Source: Oceanicaulis sp. MMSF_3324 (GTDB taxonomy: Bacteria; Pseudomonadota; Alphaproteobacteria; Caulobacterales; Maricaulaceae). Taken from it: DNA of 64,000 nucleotides. Below, piece after piece: positions 1 to 9,783 of the stretch. The notes under the pieces are model-generated. The model saw nothing but the letters and a program-made list of their open reading frames with translations, was not told the origin of the DNA and did not search any database. The stretch covers positions 186,001-250,000 of the forward strand of contig NZ_JASHIU010000001.1 in the NCBI RefSeq assembly GCF_030733545.1, written 5' to 3'. The number at the start of each line of letters is the position of its first letter. Position 1 is the stretch's first letter. The position numbers were made by a program, and so were the translations under genes.

Positions 1-1
1 C

Positions 2-436
2 GACGAGATATCGCCTAAACCGGTCCATCATGGCCGGGCTCTGGAAGGCCTGACCGTGCTTGTGGCCGAAGATGACCCGGTCAACGCCATGATCGCGCGC
101 ACGGTCCTGACCAAGCTGGGCGCCGGGGTCGAGGTGGTCGACACCGGCCGCGCGGCGCTGGAAGCGGCGTCCGGCGGCCTGTTTGACGCGGCTCTCCTGG
201 ACATGCGCATGCCGGAAATGAGCGGCCTGGAAGCGGCGGTCGCCATTCGCAGCCTGAAAAGCCCGGTCGCCGCTCTGCCGCTGGTCGCGCTGACGGCCAA
301 CGCCACAGAAGACGACCGCGCCGCCTGTCTGACTGCGGGCATGGACGCGTTTCTGACCAAGCCCTTGCAGCCCCAGGCGCTGATTGAAACCCTCACCGGC
401 TTGTGCGCCCCGCAAAACCGGGCCAGTTTCGGGTGA
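2..436 (+). CDS. Hybrid sensor kinase, C-terminal receiver domain (5' truncated by window edge)
   Basis: This is the C-terminal end of a protein that begins left of the window; the frame is open from base 2. What remains is one response-regulator receiver domain. Counting from the GTG at 56, the acidic pocket is E5-D6-D7 (LVAEDD), the phosphoacceptor is D49 in LLDMRMPEMSG, and the conserved Lys lies in TKPLQP near the end. In this family the domain accepts phosphate from a histidine kinase. Because the frame continues upstream in a linker-like stretch (HHGRALEGLT), I infer a hybrid histidine kinase rather than a free-standing CheY-like regulator; the GTG at 56 is only a fallback start. It ends 17 bases before ampG. 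The sensor domain is not visible, so the signal is unknown. Confidence 0.8.
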   Translation, partial: DEISPKPVHHGRALEGLTVLVAEDDPVNAMIARTVLTKLGAGVEVVDTGRAALEAASGGLFDAALLDMRMPEMSGLEAAVAIRSLKSPVAALPLVALTANATEDDRAACLTAGMDAFLTKPLQPQALIETLTGLCAPQNRASFG

Positions 437-453
437 TCTGACGAGGGATCTTC

Positions 454-1827
454 ATGTCGCAGGACATTACCCAGCCCCGGCGCAGCTGGCGGCAAACGGT
501 CCGGGTGTATTTCACCCCGGTCATGCTTTCCATGATTGTGCTGGGCTTTGCGTCCGGCCTGCCGCTCTACATGGTTTTCCAGAAACTGTCCTACTGGCTG
601 CGGGACGCCGGGATCGAGCGCTCCACCATCGGTTTCTTTTACTGGGTGACGCTGTCCTACACCCTGAAATTCCTCTGGGCGCCCATTATCGACCGGGTGC
701 AGATCCCTTTCCTCGCCAAGCTTCTGGGCCCGCGTCGCTCCTGGATCGTCACCGCCATTTCCGGCACGGTGATCGCGCTTGTGATCATTTCCCAGACCGA
801 CCCGACCCAGGGCCTGGCGCCGGTGGCGATCGCGGCTTTTCTTCTGGGCTATTCCAGCGCCACCCTCGACGTCGCCATTGACGCCTGGCGCATCGAAAGC
901 GCGCCCAATGACATGCAGGCGAACATGGCCGCGGGATACTCGCTGGGCTATCGCGTCGCCTATATGACGTCCGGACTGGGGCTCGCCATTTCCGAATGGG
1001 CGAACTGGAACTGGTCCTTCCTCGCCATGGCGGCGGCCATGGCGATCTCCGCCGGCCTCGTCTTCTTGATGAAAGAACCCGCCACGGGCGCGTACAAGCA
1101 CGCCCTGACCGGCACGCTGCCCCAGAAAATCGTCAAGGCCGTCGTGGACCCGTTCAAGCAATTCCTGGGACGGCTCGGCTGGTGGCTCCTGCCGGTCCTG
1201 CTGCTGGTGACCCTCTACCGGATCAGCGACTTCACCATGGGGGTGATGGCCGCTCCGCTCTATTCCGATCTGGGGTTTGCACGGGACGCCGTCGGCGGCA
1301 TCCAGGGCGGGCCCGGGCTCGTCTCCACCATGACCGGTCTGTTTCTGGGCGGGATCGCCAGCATGCGGTTCGGCCTGATGCGCGCGCTTGTGATCGGGCT
1401 CGTCATCACGCTGATCACCAATGGCGCCTATGCCTGGCTCGCGGCCACAGCAGGCCCGGATGATCTGGGCAAGCTGACCATTGCGGTGGTGGGCGACAAC
1501 CTCGCGGGCGGTTTTGTGACCACCGTGTTCATCGCCTATCTGTCGAGCCTTGTGGACCCTGACAATGCGGCGACCCAATACGCGCTCCTGAGCTCGTTCT
1601 ATGCCCTGGTGCCCAAATTCATGGCCGGCTTTTCCGGCGTGCTCGCCGACCAGGTGGGCTGGGTGTGGTTTTTCATCCTGACCGCAGGCTGGACCATCCC
1701 GGCCGCACTCTTGCTGGGGCTGGTTCTGGGATTGGGGCCGGCGGCGGCGAAGGGTCAGTTCAAGTTCGCCGAACGCCGGACCACACAAAACAGCTCTGAT
1801 GAAAACGCAGAGGGCCAGGCGGAGTAA
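454..1827 (+). CDS. ampG: AmpG-type muropeptide permease (MFS)
   Basis: A 457-residue polytopic inner-membrane protein with about 12 hydrophobic segments. Its N-terminal third has the AmpG-family pattern: GFASGLPLYMVFQKLSYWLR, then FYWVTLSYTLKFLWAP and a DR-containing loop before GPRRSW. AmpG proteins import GlcNAc-anhydroMurNAc peptides from the periplasm for cell-wall recycling and, in some bacteria, beta-lactamase induction. The ATG at 454 follows a GAGGGA ribosome-binding sequence. The gene is convergent with maeB and the two stop codons abut with no spacer. The substrate is inferred from family resemblance; a related MFS carrier is the alternative. Confidence 0.85.
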   Translation: MSQDITQPRRSWRQTVRVYFTPVMLSMIVLGFASGLPLYMVFQKLSYWLRDAGIERSTIGFFYWVTLSYTLKFLWAPIIDRVQIPFLAKLLGPRRSWIVTAISGTVIALVIISQTDPTQGLAPVAIAAFLLGYSSATLDVAIDAWRIESAPNDMQANMAAGYSLGYRVAYMTSGLGLAISEWANWNWSFLAMAAAMAISAGLVFLMKEPATGAYKHALTGTLPQKIVKAVVDPFKQFLGRLGWWLLPVLLLVTLYRISDFTMGVMAAPLYSDLGFARDAVGGIQGGPGLVSTMTGLFLGGIASMRFGLMRALVIGLVITLITNGAYAWLAATAGPDDLGKLTIAVVGDNLAGGFVTTVFIAYLSSLVDPDNAATQYALLSSFYALVPKFMAGFSGVLADQVGWVWFFILTAGWTIPAALLLGLVLGLGPAAAKGQFKFAERRTTQNSSDENAEGQAE

Positions 1828-1837
1828 TTACTCCGCC
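1818..1837. repeat. Perfect 20-bp palindrome at the ampG/maeB stop junction
   Basis: GGCGGAGTAATTACTCCGCC is a perfect inverted repeat centred between the two convergent stop codons. Both genes end with the same GCG-GAG-TAA (Ala-Glu-stop), so the palindrome is coding on both strands. Neither side has a long T run, so it is not a classical intrinsic terminator. Confidence 0.8.
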
Positions 1838-4116
1838 GCCTTCACCGCCCGTTCCTCGGACAGGTCGTGCGCCGCCAGCGCAGCGAGCGTCAGAATGTCG
1901 TTCACACTCGCGCCCAGACGCGCGATCTGCACCGGCTTCTCAAGCCCCACCAGCATCGGACCCAGCACGGTGGCGCCGCCCGCGGCGCGCATCAGCTTGG
2001 TGGCGATGGAGGCGGAGTGAATGGCCGGCATGACCAGTACATTCGCAGGGCCGGACAGGCGCGAGAACGGGTAGAGGCGGCGATGATCGGGGTCGAGCGC
2101 CACATCAGCGTTCATCTCGCCCTCGTATTCAAAGTCCACGCCCCGTTCATCAAGATAGCTGACCGCCTTCTGGATGGCGTCCGCCCGGTCGCCCGCCGGA
2201 TTGCCGAAGGTCGAATAGGACAGGAAAGCCACACGGGGGGTGACGCCGAAGCGCTTGGCCGCCGCGGCGGTCTCCACCGCAATATCCGCCAGCGCTTCGG
2301 GGCTGGGGAATTCGGTGACATTGGTGTCGGCGATGAAGAGGGTGCGGCCGCGCGACAACACCAGGCTCATCCCCATCACGCGCTCGTTCTCGGCGGTGTC
2401 GAGCACCAGCTTCACATCGCCCAGCGCCTGGGCGTAGTTGCGGGTCACGCCCGTCACCATGCCGTGCGCATCACCCAGCGCCACCATGCAGGCGGCGAAG
2501 ACGTTCCGGTCATTGTTCACAAGACGCTGCACGTCCCGACGCAGATAGCCGCGGCGCTGCAGGCGCTTGAACAGGAAGTCGGCATAATCCGCATTCTTGT
2601 CCGACAGGCGGGCGTTGACGATGCGGATGGCGTCGGATTGAACGCCCAGCAAGCGCATATTGGCGTGCACGGTCTCTTCGCGTCCAATGAGGATCGCCTC
2701 GCCCAGACCCTGGTTCTGGAAGGCGTAGGCGGCGCGGATGACCGACGGCTCCTCCCCTTCGGCGAAGACGATGGTCTTTTGCTCGCCCGCGCGCACTTCG
2801 TCGTGGATGGATTGCAGGATCGCGGCAGTCGGGTCGAGACGACGCGCCAGCGCGGCCTTGTAGTGCTCCATATCGGAGATGGGCTTGCGCGCCACGCCGG
2901 AATCGATCGCGGCCTGGGCCACATAGGGCGGCACATGGCTGATCAGGCGCGGGTCGAACGGGGCGGGGATGATGTAGTCCTTGCCAAACGTCGGACGCGC
3001 GCCGTGATAGGCGGCGGCGACTTCATCGGGCACATCCTCGCGCGCCAGCTCGGCCAGCGCCTGCGCGGCGGCGATCTTCATCTCTTCATTGATGGTGCGC
3101 GCGCGCACATCCAGCGCCCCGCGGAAGATGTACGGAAAGCCCAGCACATTATTGACCTGGTTGGGATAATCAGACCGGCCTGTGGCCATGATGGCGTCAG
3201 AACGCGCTTCGCGCACTTCTTCGGGCGTAATCTCCGGATCCGGGTTCGCCATGGCGAAGATGATCGGGTCGGCCGCCATGGAGCGAACCATCTCCTTGGT
3301 CACCGCGCCCTTTACCGACAGGCCGATAAAGCAGTCTGCGCCATTCATCGCCTCTTCCAGCGTGCGCGCCTCGGTATCGGCGGCATGGGCGGACTTCCAC
3401 TGGTTCATGCCGTTTTCACGGCCCTTGTAGATGACGCCCTTGGAGTCGCACAGAATGGCGTTGTCGTGCTTGACGCCCATGGCCTTGATCAGTTCGAGCA
3501 CGGCGATGCCGGCCGCGCCGGCGCCATTCACCACCACCTTAAGATCGGCGATGTCCTTGCCCGACAGCTCGCAGGCATTGATGATCCCGGCGGCGGAAAT
3601 GATCGCGGTGCCGTGCTGGTCATCGTGGAAGACGGGAATATCGAGATATTCGCGCAGCTTTTCCTCGATGATGAAGCAATCGGGACCCTTGATGTCCTCA
3701 AGATTGATGCCGCCAAAGCTGGCGCCGAACCGGCGCACGCATTCGATGAAGGCTTCGGGATCGCTCTCATCCACCTCGATATCGATGGAGTCCACATCGG
3801 CGAAGCGCTTGAACAGGACCGACTTGCCTTCCATCACCGGCTTGGAGGCAATGGCGCCCAGATCCCCAAGGCCCAGAATGGCGGTGCCGTTCGAGATCAC
3901 CGCGACCATGTTGCCCTTGGAGGTGTAATCGTAGGCGAGGTCGGGATCGTCCGCGATCGCCTTCACCGGCGCGGCCACGCCCGGGCTGTAGGCCAGCGAC
4001 AGGTCGCGCTGGGTCGCCATGGGCTTGGTGGCGGTCATCGCCAGTTTTCCGGGCTTGGGATAGCGGTGGAAGTTCAGGGCTTCTTCGTCATCGACGCGAG
4101 AACGGCGGTCAGTCAT
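1828..4116 (-). CDS. maeB: NADP-dependent malic enzyme with phosphotransacetylase-like C-terminus
   Basis: This two-domain malic enzyme oxidatively decarboxylates malate to pyruvate and feeds NADPH and gluconeogenic metabolism. The N-terminal half (about 1-430) holds the catalytic Tyr of LAYSPGVAAPV near residue 43, the VFHDDQHGTA metal and substrate region near 165, and the nucleotide-binding GAGAAG near 200. The C-terminal half (about 430-762) resembles phosphate acetyltransferase. In MaeB proteins this half is generally regulatory and binds acetyl-CoA. The length is usual for the family. I chose the ATG at 4116 (MTDRRSRVDDEE); a TTG six codons upstream is in frame but less likely. It is divergent from mutS. 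Confidence 0.95.
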   Translation of the reverse strand: MTDRRSRVDDEEALNFHRYPKPGKLAMTATKPMATQRDLSLAYSPGVAAPVKAIADDPDLAYDYTSKGNMVAVISNGTAILGLGDLGAIASKPVMEGKSVLFKRFADVDSIDIEVDESDPEAFIECVRRFGASFGGINLEDIKGPDCFIIEEKLREYLDIPVFHDDQHGTAIISAAGIINACELSGKDIADLKVVVNGAGAAGIAVLELIKAMGVKHDNAILCDSKGVIYKGRENGMNQWKSAHAADTEARTLEEAMNGADCFIGLSVKGAVTKEMVRSMAADPIIFAMANPDPEITPEEVREARSDAIMATGRSDYPNQVNNVLGFPYIFRGALDVRARTINEEMKIAAAQALAELAREDVPDEVAAAYHGARPTFGKDYIIPAPFDPRLISHVPPYVAQAAIDSGVARKPISDMEHYKAALARRLDPTAAILQSIHDEVRAGEQKTIVFAEGEEPSVIRAAYAFQNQGLGEAILIGREETVHANMRLLGVQSDAIRIVNARLSDKNADYADFLFKRLQRRGYLRRDVQRLVNNDRNVFAACMVALGDAHGMVTGVTRNYAQALGDVKLVLDTAENERVMGMSLVLSRGRTLFIADTNVTEFPSPEALADIAVETAAAAKRFGVTPRVAFLSYSTFGNPAGDRADAIQKAVSYLDERGVDFEYEGEMNADVALDPDHRRLYPFSRLSGPANVLVMPAIHSASIATKLMRAAGGATVLGPMLVGLEKPVQIARLGASVNDILTLAALAAHDLSEERAVKAAE

Positions 4117-4238
4117 GGCGGGCTCGGAAAACAAGGGATGTGGACAGGTTCAAATCAGCACACTAGCCGCTTCGTCGCAGACAGCAAATCACGCGCTGTC
4201 ACACTTGCGGCGGACGTTGGCGCGGTTAACTTGCGCGC

Positions 4239-6926
4239 ATGACTCGACACGCTGATCCCGCCGCGCTGAACGCTCGCGCCTTCCCGACCTCAGAAGGCGG
4301 CACGCCCATGATGGTGCAGTTTCTCGAACTGCGCGCCGAAGCGCCGCTGGACGCCCTGCTGTTTTACCGCATGGGGGATTTCTACGAGCTGTTCTTTGAC
4401 GACGCCGTGCGCGCCGCCGAAGCGCTCGATATCGCGTTGACCAAGCGCGGCGAACACCAAGGCGAGCCGGTCTCCATGTGCGGCGTGCCGGTGCACAACG
4501 CCCAGATCTATCTGTCGCGCCTGATCAAGGCAGGCTTCAAGGTCGCCGTGGGCGAACAGCTCGAGGATCCGGCCGAGGCCAAGAAACGCGGGTCCAAATC
4601 CGTTGTCCGGCGCGGCATCACCCGCATCGTCACCCCCGGCACCCTGACCGAGGATGATCTTCTGGACGCCCGCGCCGCCAACCGCATCGCCGCCATGGCG
4701 AAGCTGGCCACCGGCGAGGCGGCGCTGGCCTGGGCGGATGTGTCCGATGGTGAGTTCGCCGCCATGAGCGTGGATGCAAACGAGCTGGAAGCGGAGCTGG
4801 CCGCCCTCAACCCGTCCGAGATCCTGTGTTCGGATGACGACGCCAAACTGGCCGCCGAGCTGGCGCCCCATGCCGTCATCACCCCGCGCGCCAAGGCCAA
4901 GTTTGATTCCGGCGCGGGCGAGCGTCGCCTGAAGCAGCGCTTTGACGTGCAAAGCCTTGATGGCTTCGGCGCCTTTTCCAAGGCCGAATTGTCCGCGCTG
5001 GGCTCTCTGCTCGATTATCTCGAACTGTCCCAGGCCGGCGCTCCGGCGCGCCTGCGTCCGCCGCAAAGCCTGCCGTCTGGCGCGGCCATGGTCATCGACC
5101 CCGCCGCCCGGATGAGTCTCGAGATTGATCGCACGCTGCAAGGCTCGCGCAAGGGCTCGCTGATCGATGCGATCGACCGCACGCTCACCGCGCCCGGCGC
5201 CCGCTTGCTGGCGGACCGGCTAGCGCGTCCGTCCATGAGCCTGCCCGAGATTCATGACCGGCTCGATGCCGCCCAGTCCTTTTTGGAGAACCGCAGCTTG
5301 CGCGAACAGACCCGCGAGCGCCTGAAAGCGGCGGGCGATCCGGCGCGTTGCCTGTCGCGACTCCTTCTGGGCCGGGGTGGCCCGCGCGATCTGGCGCAGC
5401 TGTCGCGCGCGCTCAAGGAAGGCGAAAAGCTGATCGCGGGCTTTGCGAAAGACCCGCTCAACGCGCCGCCAGCCCTGATCGGCCGGGCGCTGGATGCGCT
5501 CTCGCTGGCGCAAAATCCTGAACTCGCGAGCCTCGTGCAGGAAACCCAGCAGGCGCTGGTCGCGGAACCGCCGCTGCTGGCGCGCGATGGCGGCTTTGTC
5601 GCCCCGGGCTGGGCCCCGGCGCTGGATGAAGCGCGCAAGCTGCGTGATGAATCCCGCCGTATCGTGGCGGGCCTGCAGGCGACATACGCCGAGCAATCCG
5701 GCGTCAGCGCGCTCAAGGTCAAGCACAACAATGTGCTGGGCTATTTCATCGAGGTCAGCGCCAGGAACGCCGACGCCCTGATGGGCAATGACGCCTTCAT
5801 CCATCGTCAGACCATGGCGAACGCGGTGCGCTTCTCCACCCCGGAACTGGGCGAGCTGGAAGCCAAGATCGCCCAGGCGGGCGAACGGGCGCTGGCGCTG
5901 GAGCTAGAAATCTTCGACGCGTTCCGCACTCGCATCGAGGCGCTGGACGCGCCCATCCGGCGCGCATCGGAAGCGCTGGCGAGCCTCGATGTGGCCGCCG
6001 CCACGGCGCATTGGGCCGAAGAAACCGGCGCAGAACGGCCGCAGGTGGAAGACAGCCTCGCCTTTGACATCGAAGGCGGGCGCCACCCGGTCGTCGAACA
6101 GGCGCTCGAACGCTCCGGCGAAGGCCGCTTCACCCCCAATGGCTGCCACCTCGATGGTGCAGGCGGCGAGCATCCACGCCTGATGCTGGTCACCGGGCCG
6201 AACATGGCGGGTAAATCCACCTTCCTGCGGCAGAACGCGCTGATGGCGATCCTCGCCCAGGCCGGGCTCTACGTGCCCGCCAAATCCGCGCGCATCGGCC
6301 TTGTGGACCGCTTGTTCTCCCGCGTCGGCGCCGCCGATGACCTGTCGCGCGGGCGCTCCACCTTCATGGCGGAAATGATCGAGACCGCCGCCATCCTCAA
6401 TCAGGCGGGCCCTCGCGCGCTGGTGATCCTGGATGAAATCGGGCGCGGCACCGCGACCTTTGACGGCCTGTCCATCGCCTGGTCGGCGGTCGAGCATCTG
6501 CATGAGGTCAACCGCAGCCGCGCGCTCTTCGCCACCCATTATCACGAGCTGACCCGCCTCGCCGAAGAACTGGACGCGGCGGGCAATTGCTCGCTCAAGG
6601 CCAAAGAATGGAAAGGCGAGCTGATCTTCCTGCACGAGGTGCAGAAAGGCCCCGCTGACCGCTCTTATGGCGTGGAAGTCGCCAAGCGCGCCGGCCTGCC
6701 CAAGGCGGCGGTCAAGCGCGCCCAGGAGATTCTCGATCGGCTCGAAAGCGATGATGCGCCGGCGGCGGCCCTGGCGGATCTGCCGCTGTTCTCTGCCCTG
6801 AGCGTCGAGCCTGAAAACGAACCCAGCGCCGTGGAGGAACGGCTGAACGGCATCGATCCTGACAGCCTCACGCCGCGTGAAGCGCTGGACGTGCTGTATG
6901 CGCTTAAGGCCTTGAGCCAAAACTAA
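4239..6926 (+). CDS. mutS: DNA mismatch repair protein MutS
   Basis: An 895-residue MutS that binds base mismatches and small loops and recruits MutL. The mismatch-reading Phe and Glu are F48 and E50 in MGDFYELFFDDA. The ATPase domain carries Walker A GPNMAGKS at about 653-660 and Walker B LVILDEIGRGTATFDG near 727-742. The C-terminal helix-turn-helix and dimerisation tail is present (ending in TPREALDVLYALKAL), so the protein looks complete. The 122-bp gap to divergent maeB must contain both promoters. glnD follows after 37 bases, which suggests co-transcription. Confidence 0.98.
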   Translation: MTRHADPAALNARAFPTSEGGTPMMVQFLELRAEAPLDALLFYRMGDFYELFFDDAVRAAEALDIALTKRGEHQGEPVSMCGVPVHNAQIYLSRLIKAGFKVAVGEQLEDPAEAKKRGSKSVVRRGITRIVTPGTLTEDDLLDARAANRIAAMAKLATGEAALAWADVSDGEFAAMSVDANELEAELAALNPSEILCSDDDAKLAAELAPHAVITPRAKAKFDSGAGERRLKQRFDVQSLDGFGAFSKAELSALGSLLDYLELSQAGAPARLRPPQSLPSGAAMVIDPAARMSLEIDRTLQGSRKGSLIDAIDRTLTAPGARLLADRLARPSMSLPEIHDRLDAAQSFLENRSLREQTRERLKAAGDPARCLSRLLLGRGGPRDLAQLSRALKEGEKLIAGFAKDPLNAPPALIGRALDALSLAQNPELASLVQETQQALVAEPPLLARDGGFVAPGWAPALDEARKLRDESRRIVAGLQATYAEQSGVSALKVKHNNVLGYFIEVSARNADALMGNDAFIHRQTMANAVRFSTPELGELEAKIAQAGERALALELEIFDAFRTRIEALDAPIRRASEALASLDVAAATAHWAEETGAERPQVEDSLAFDIEGGRHPVVEQALERSGEGRFTPNGCHLDGAGGEHPRLMLVTGPNMAGKSTFLRQNALMAILAQAGLYVPAKSARIGLVDRLFSRVGAADDLSRGRSTFMAEMIETAAILNQAGPRALVILDEIGRGTATFDGLSIAWSAVEHLHEVNRSRALFATHYHELTRLAEELDAAGNCSLKAKEWKGELIFLHEVQKGPADRSYGVEVAKRAGLPKAAVKRAQEILDRLESDDAPAAALADLPLFSALSVEPENEPSAVEERLNGIDPDSLTPREALDVLYALKALSQN

Positions 6927-6963
6927 GGCTGACGCGCCCTTCGCACTCGCATAAAATCAAATC

Positions 6964-9780
6964 ATGCGACCCACCACACTCCCTGCGAGCCTTGATGGCC
7001 TGCGCCTGCGCGCCGAGCTGTCCGCCGCCACCCGCGACGGCTGGGACAAGCCCGCCAATCGCCAGCTCGCCATGACCCGGCTCAAGCGCTATCTCGACAA
7101 GGGCCGGGCGCTGGCCGATACGCGTCTGAACGGGCCCGAAGGCGGTCTGGAGGCGGCGCGCACCTGGTCCGGGGTGATGAACGCCGCGCTGCGCGCCCTG
7201 TTTGATTCTATCATTTCGGACTACACCGAAGACGCCATTGAGGGCATCGCCCTGTGTGCGCTGGGCGGCTATGGCGCCGGCGAACTGGCGCCGCAATCGG
7301 ATATCGATCTGGTCTTCCTGACCGCCGACGCCCCGCCCGATTATGCCCGCGCCGTGATCGAGCAGACCCAGTACGCGATCTGGGACGCCGGCCTGCAGAT
7401 CGGCGGCGGCGCCGTGCGCACGCTGGATGACGCCATCGCCCTGGCCAAGGATGACCTGTCCGAGCGCACCGCCTTGCTGGACCTGCGGTCCATTTCCGGG
7501 GATATCCGCCTGGTGCGCCAGATGCATACTCGGTTTGATGAAGAGATCCGGATCAAGAGCGACGCCGAGTTCGCCGCCGCCAAGCTGGCCGAGCGCGATG
7601 AGCGCGTGGATAAACAGGGCGATAGCCGCTATGCGGTCGAGCCCAATATCAAGGACGGCAAGGGCGCGCTGCGCGATCTTCAAACCCTGCGCTGGCTCGC
7701 CCAGATCCTTTATGGCGACGATGCGCTGGAGCGCTGGGTCGTGGCGGGCCTGTTCTCCATCGATGACGTGAAACGCTATCTCAGCGCCGCGGATTTCTTC
7801 TGGACCGTGCGCTTTCACCTGCATGCGCTGGCGGGTCGCAAGGATGATCGGCTGACCTTTGACCTTCAGCCCGAAATCGCCCGGCGCATGGGGTTCGAGG
7901 ACACCGACGACCAGCTGGGCGTGGAAGCTTTCATGCGCAGCTATTTCCTCAAGGCCATTGATGTGGGCGCGTTGACGCGCCTTGTCTGCGCCAAGCTCGA
8001 GGCGGAAGAGCTCAAGGACCCGCCCGGCGGCCGGTTCCTGCCCGCTGATGGCGTCGCAGATGAAAGCGAGCTGGCCGAACGCGGCTTCACCCTGCATGCC
8101 GGACGGGTCGATTTCGCCGATCCGCACGCGCCGGAAACCGATCCGGTGATGATGCTGCGCCTGTTTGAAAAGGCTGCAGCGCGCCATCTCGACCTGCATC
8201 CTGACGCCGTGGCCGCCATTGGACGCGGCTTGCGTCAGATCGATGACCGGTTCCGCACCGATCCACGGGCGGCGCGCAGTTTCTTTGCGGTCCTCATGGA
8301 CGCCGATGATCCGCGCATCATCCTGCGCGCCATGACCGAAGCGGGTCTTCTGGGCGCCTATATCCCCGAGTTCGGCGACATTGTCGCGCGCACCCAGTTC
8401 AACATGTATCACCGCTTCACCGTGGACGAGCACACGCTGAACGCGCTGGGCCTGTTACGCCTGCTTGAACAGGGCAAGCTGAACGCCGACCATCCGCTGG
8501 CGAGCAAGCTGGCGCCGGAAATCCTGCATCGCCGGGCGCTGCATCTCGCCGTGCTGTTGCACGACACCGGCAAGGGCAAGGGCGACCAGTGCATTGAGGG
8601 CGGGGAGAACGCCCGACAGGTCTGTCCGCGTCTGGGACTGGATGATCACGAAACCGATCTCGTCGCCTGGCTGATCGAGAACCACCTTGAAATGAGCGAT
8701 GTGGCCCAGCGCCGGGACCTGTCCGATCCACGCACCGTGCTCGATTTCGCCGAGAAGGTCGGCACGATGGACCGGCTCAATCTGCTGACCGTGCTGACCG
8801 TGGTGGATATCCGCGCCGTGGGGCCGGGTGTCTGGAATGGCTGGAAGGCCCAGCTGCTGCGCGATCTCTATCAGGCGACTGCCGCCGTCCTGAAAGGCGG
8901 GGACCGCCGTGACGAGGCCGCCGCCCGTGCGCGCTTGGCCGAACGTGCCGCTTTGGCCCGCAATCATTTCCATGAGGCGTTGTCGCGAATTGATCCCGAC
9001 TTCACCCGAATCTGGACCGAGGTTCTGGACGAATCCTATTGGCTGGCCTTTGGCGAGGATGACCGCTTCCGCCACGCCGCCTTCGCCCGCGCCGCTTTTG
9101 AACGCGGCCAGCCCACCAGCGTGGGCGTCAGGACCGACAAGCGCCGCTCGGCCACCGAGGTCATGGTGCTCACCCCCGACCGGCACGGCCTGTTCGCTGA
9201 CATTGCCGGGGCGCTGTCACGCGAGGGCGCAAACGTTGTGGGCGCCCAGGTGACGACAACCTCCGACGGGCGCGCCTTTGACGTCTTCTATGTGCAGGAA
9301 CAGGGCGGCAAGCCGTTTGGCTGGTCCGACAGCTTCATACAGGATCGCCTGCGCGACAGTGTTCAGGACGCCGCCGAGCACGGGCTCTCTGATGAAGACG
9401 CGCGCCCCATGCTCAAACCGCTGCGTCGCCGGGAAGCCGCCTTCACCGTCACCCCGTCGGTCAATCTGGATCTGGAAGCCTCTGATGAATCCCTGGTCAT
9501 CGAAGCCACCGGGCGGGATCGGCCAGGCCTTCTGCATGCGCTGGCGAAAACGCTGTCCGACATTGGATTGTCGCTGGAGGCGGCGCGCATTGACGGCTAT
9601 GGAGAACGCGCCGTCGACACCTTCTATGTGACCGAGTCTGGCAGCAAACCCTCGGGCGACGCCCGGCTGGCGGGGATCAAGGTGCAATTGATGAATGTTC
9701 TCGCCGATGCGGAAGAAGCGGTCGCGATGCACCGCGCCAAACAGGGCCTGGTCGCCACGCCCGCCAGCGCCGGGCGTTAG
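6964..9780 (+). CDS. glnD: [Protein-PII] uridylyltransferase / uridylyl-removing enzyme GlnD
   Basis: A 938-residue bifunctional nitrogen sensor that uridylylates PII proteins when glutamine is low and removes UMP when it is high. Domain order is clear. The nucleotidyltransferase domain has GYGAGELAPQSDIDL at about 102-116. An HD domain carries HLAVLLHDTGKGKG around 526-539, with the His-Asp pair near 532-533. Two ACT domains begin near 734 (LTPDRHGLFADIAGAL) and 846 (GRDRPGLLHALAKTL) and bind glutamine in this family. Length and order match typical GlnD. murJ starts 3 bases after the stop, so the two are probably co-transcribed. Confidence 0.97.
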   Translation: MRPTTLPASLDGLRLRAELSAATRDGWDKPANRQLAMTRLKRYLDKGRALADTRLNGPEGGLEAARTWSGVMNAALRALFDSIISDYTEDAIEGIALCALGGYGAGELAPQSDIDLVFLTADAPPDYARAVIEQTQYAIWDAGLQIGGGAVRTLDDAIALAKDDLSERTALLDLRSISGDIRLVRQMHTRFDEEIRIKSDAEFAAAKLAERDERVDKQGDSRYAVEPNIKDGKGALRDLQTLRWLAQILYGDDALERWVVAGLFSIDDVKRYLSAADFFWTVRFHLHALAGRKDDRLTFDLQPEIARRMGFEDTDDQLGVEAFMRSYFLKAIDVGALTRLVCAKLEAEELKDPPGGRFLPADGVADESELAERGFTLHAGRVDFADPHAPETDPVMMLRLFEKAAARHLDLHPDAVAAIGRGLRQIDDRFRTDPRAARSFFAVLMDADDPRIILRAMTEAGLLGAYIPEFGDIVARTQFNMYHRFTVDEHTLNALGLLRLLEQGKLNADHPLASKLAPEILHRRALHLAVLLHDTGKGKGDQCIEGGENARQVCPRLGLDDHETDLVAWLIENHLEMSDVAQRRDLSDPRTVLDFAEKVGTMDRLNLLTVLTVVDIRAVGPGVWNGWKAQLLRDLYQATAAVLKGGDRRDEAAARARLAERAALARNHFHEALSRIDPDFTRIWTEVLDESYWLAFGEDDRFRHAAFARAAFERGQPTSVGVRTDKRRSATEVMVLTPDRHGLFADIAGALSREGANVVGAQVTTTSDGRAFDVFYVQEQGGKPFGWSDSFIQDRLRDSVQDAAEHGLSDEDARPMLKPLRRREAAFTVTPSVNLDLEASDESLVIEATGRDRPGLLHALAKTLSDIGLSLEAARIDGYGERAVDTFYVTESGSKPSGDARLAGIKVQLMNVLADAEEAVAMHRAKQGLVATPASAGR

Positions 9781-9783
9781 ACG

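Noticed and set aside
28-1788. 586-codon open frame on the minus strand
   Set aside because: It is the shadow of ampG: low-complexity Arg/Gly/His-rich translation typical of antisense frames in G+C-rich DNA.
1867-4242. 791-codon plus-strand frame opposite maeB
   Set aside because: Antisense shadow of a clear malic enzyme; no domain pattern. Similar long shadows opposite gyrB, pnp, infB, nusA and the S9 peptidase gene were discarded for the same reason.
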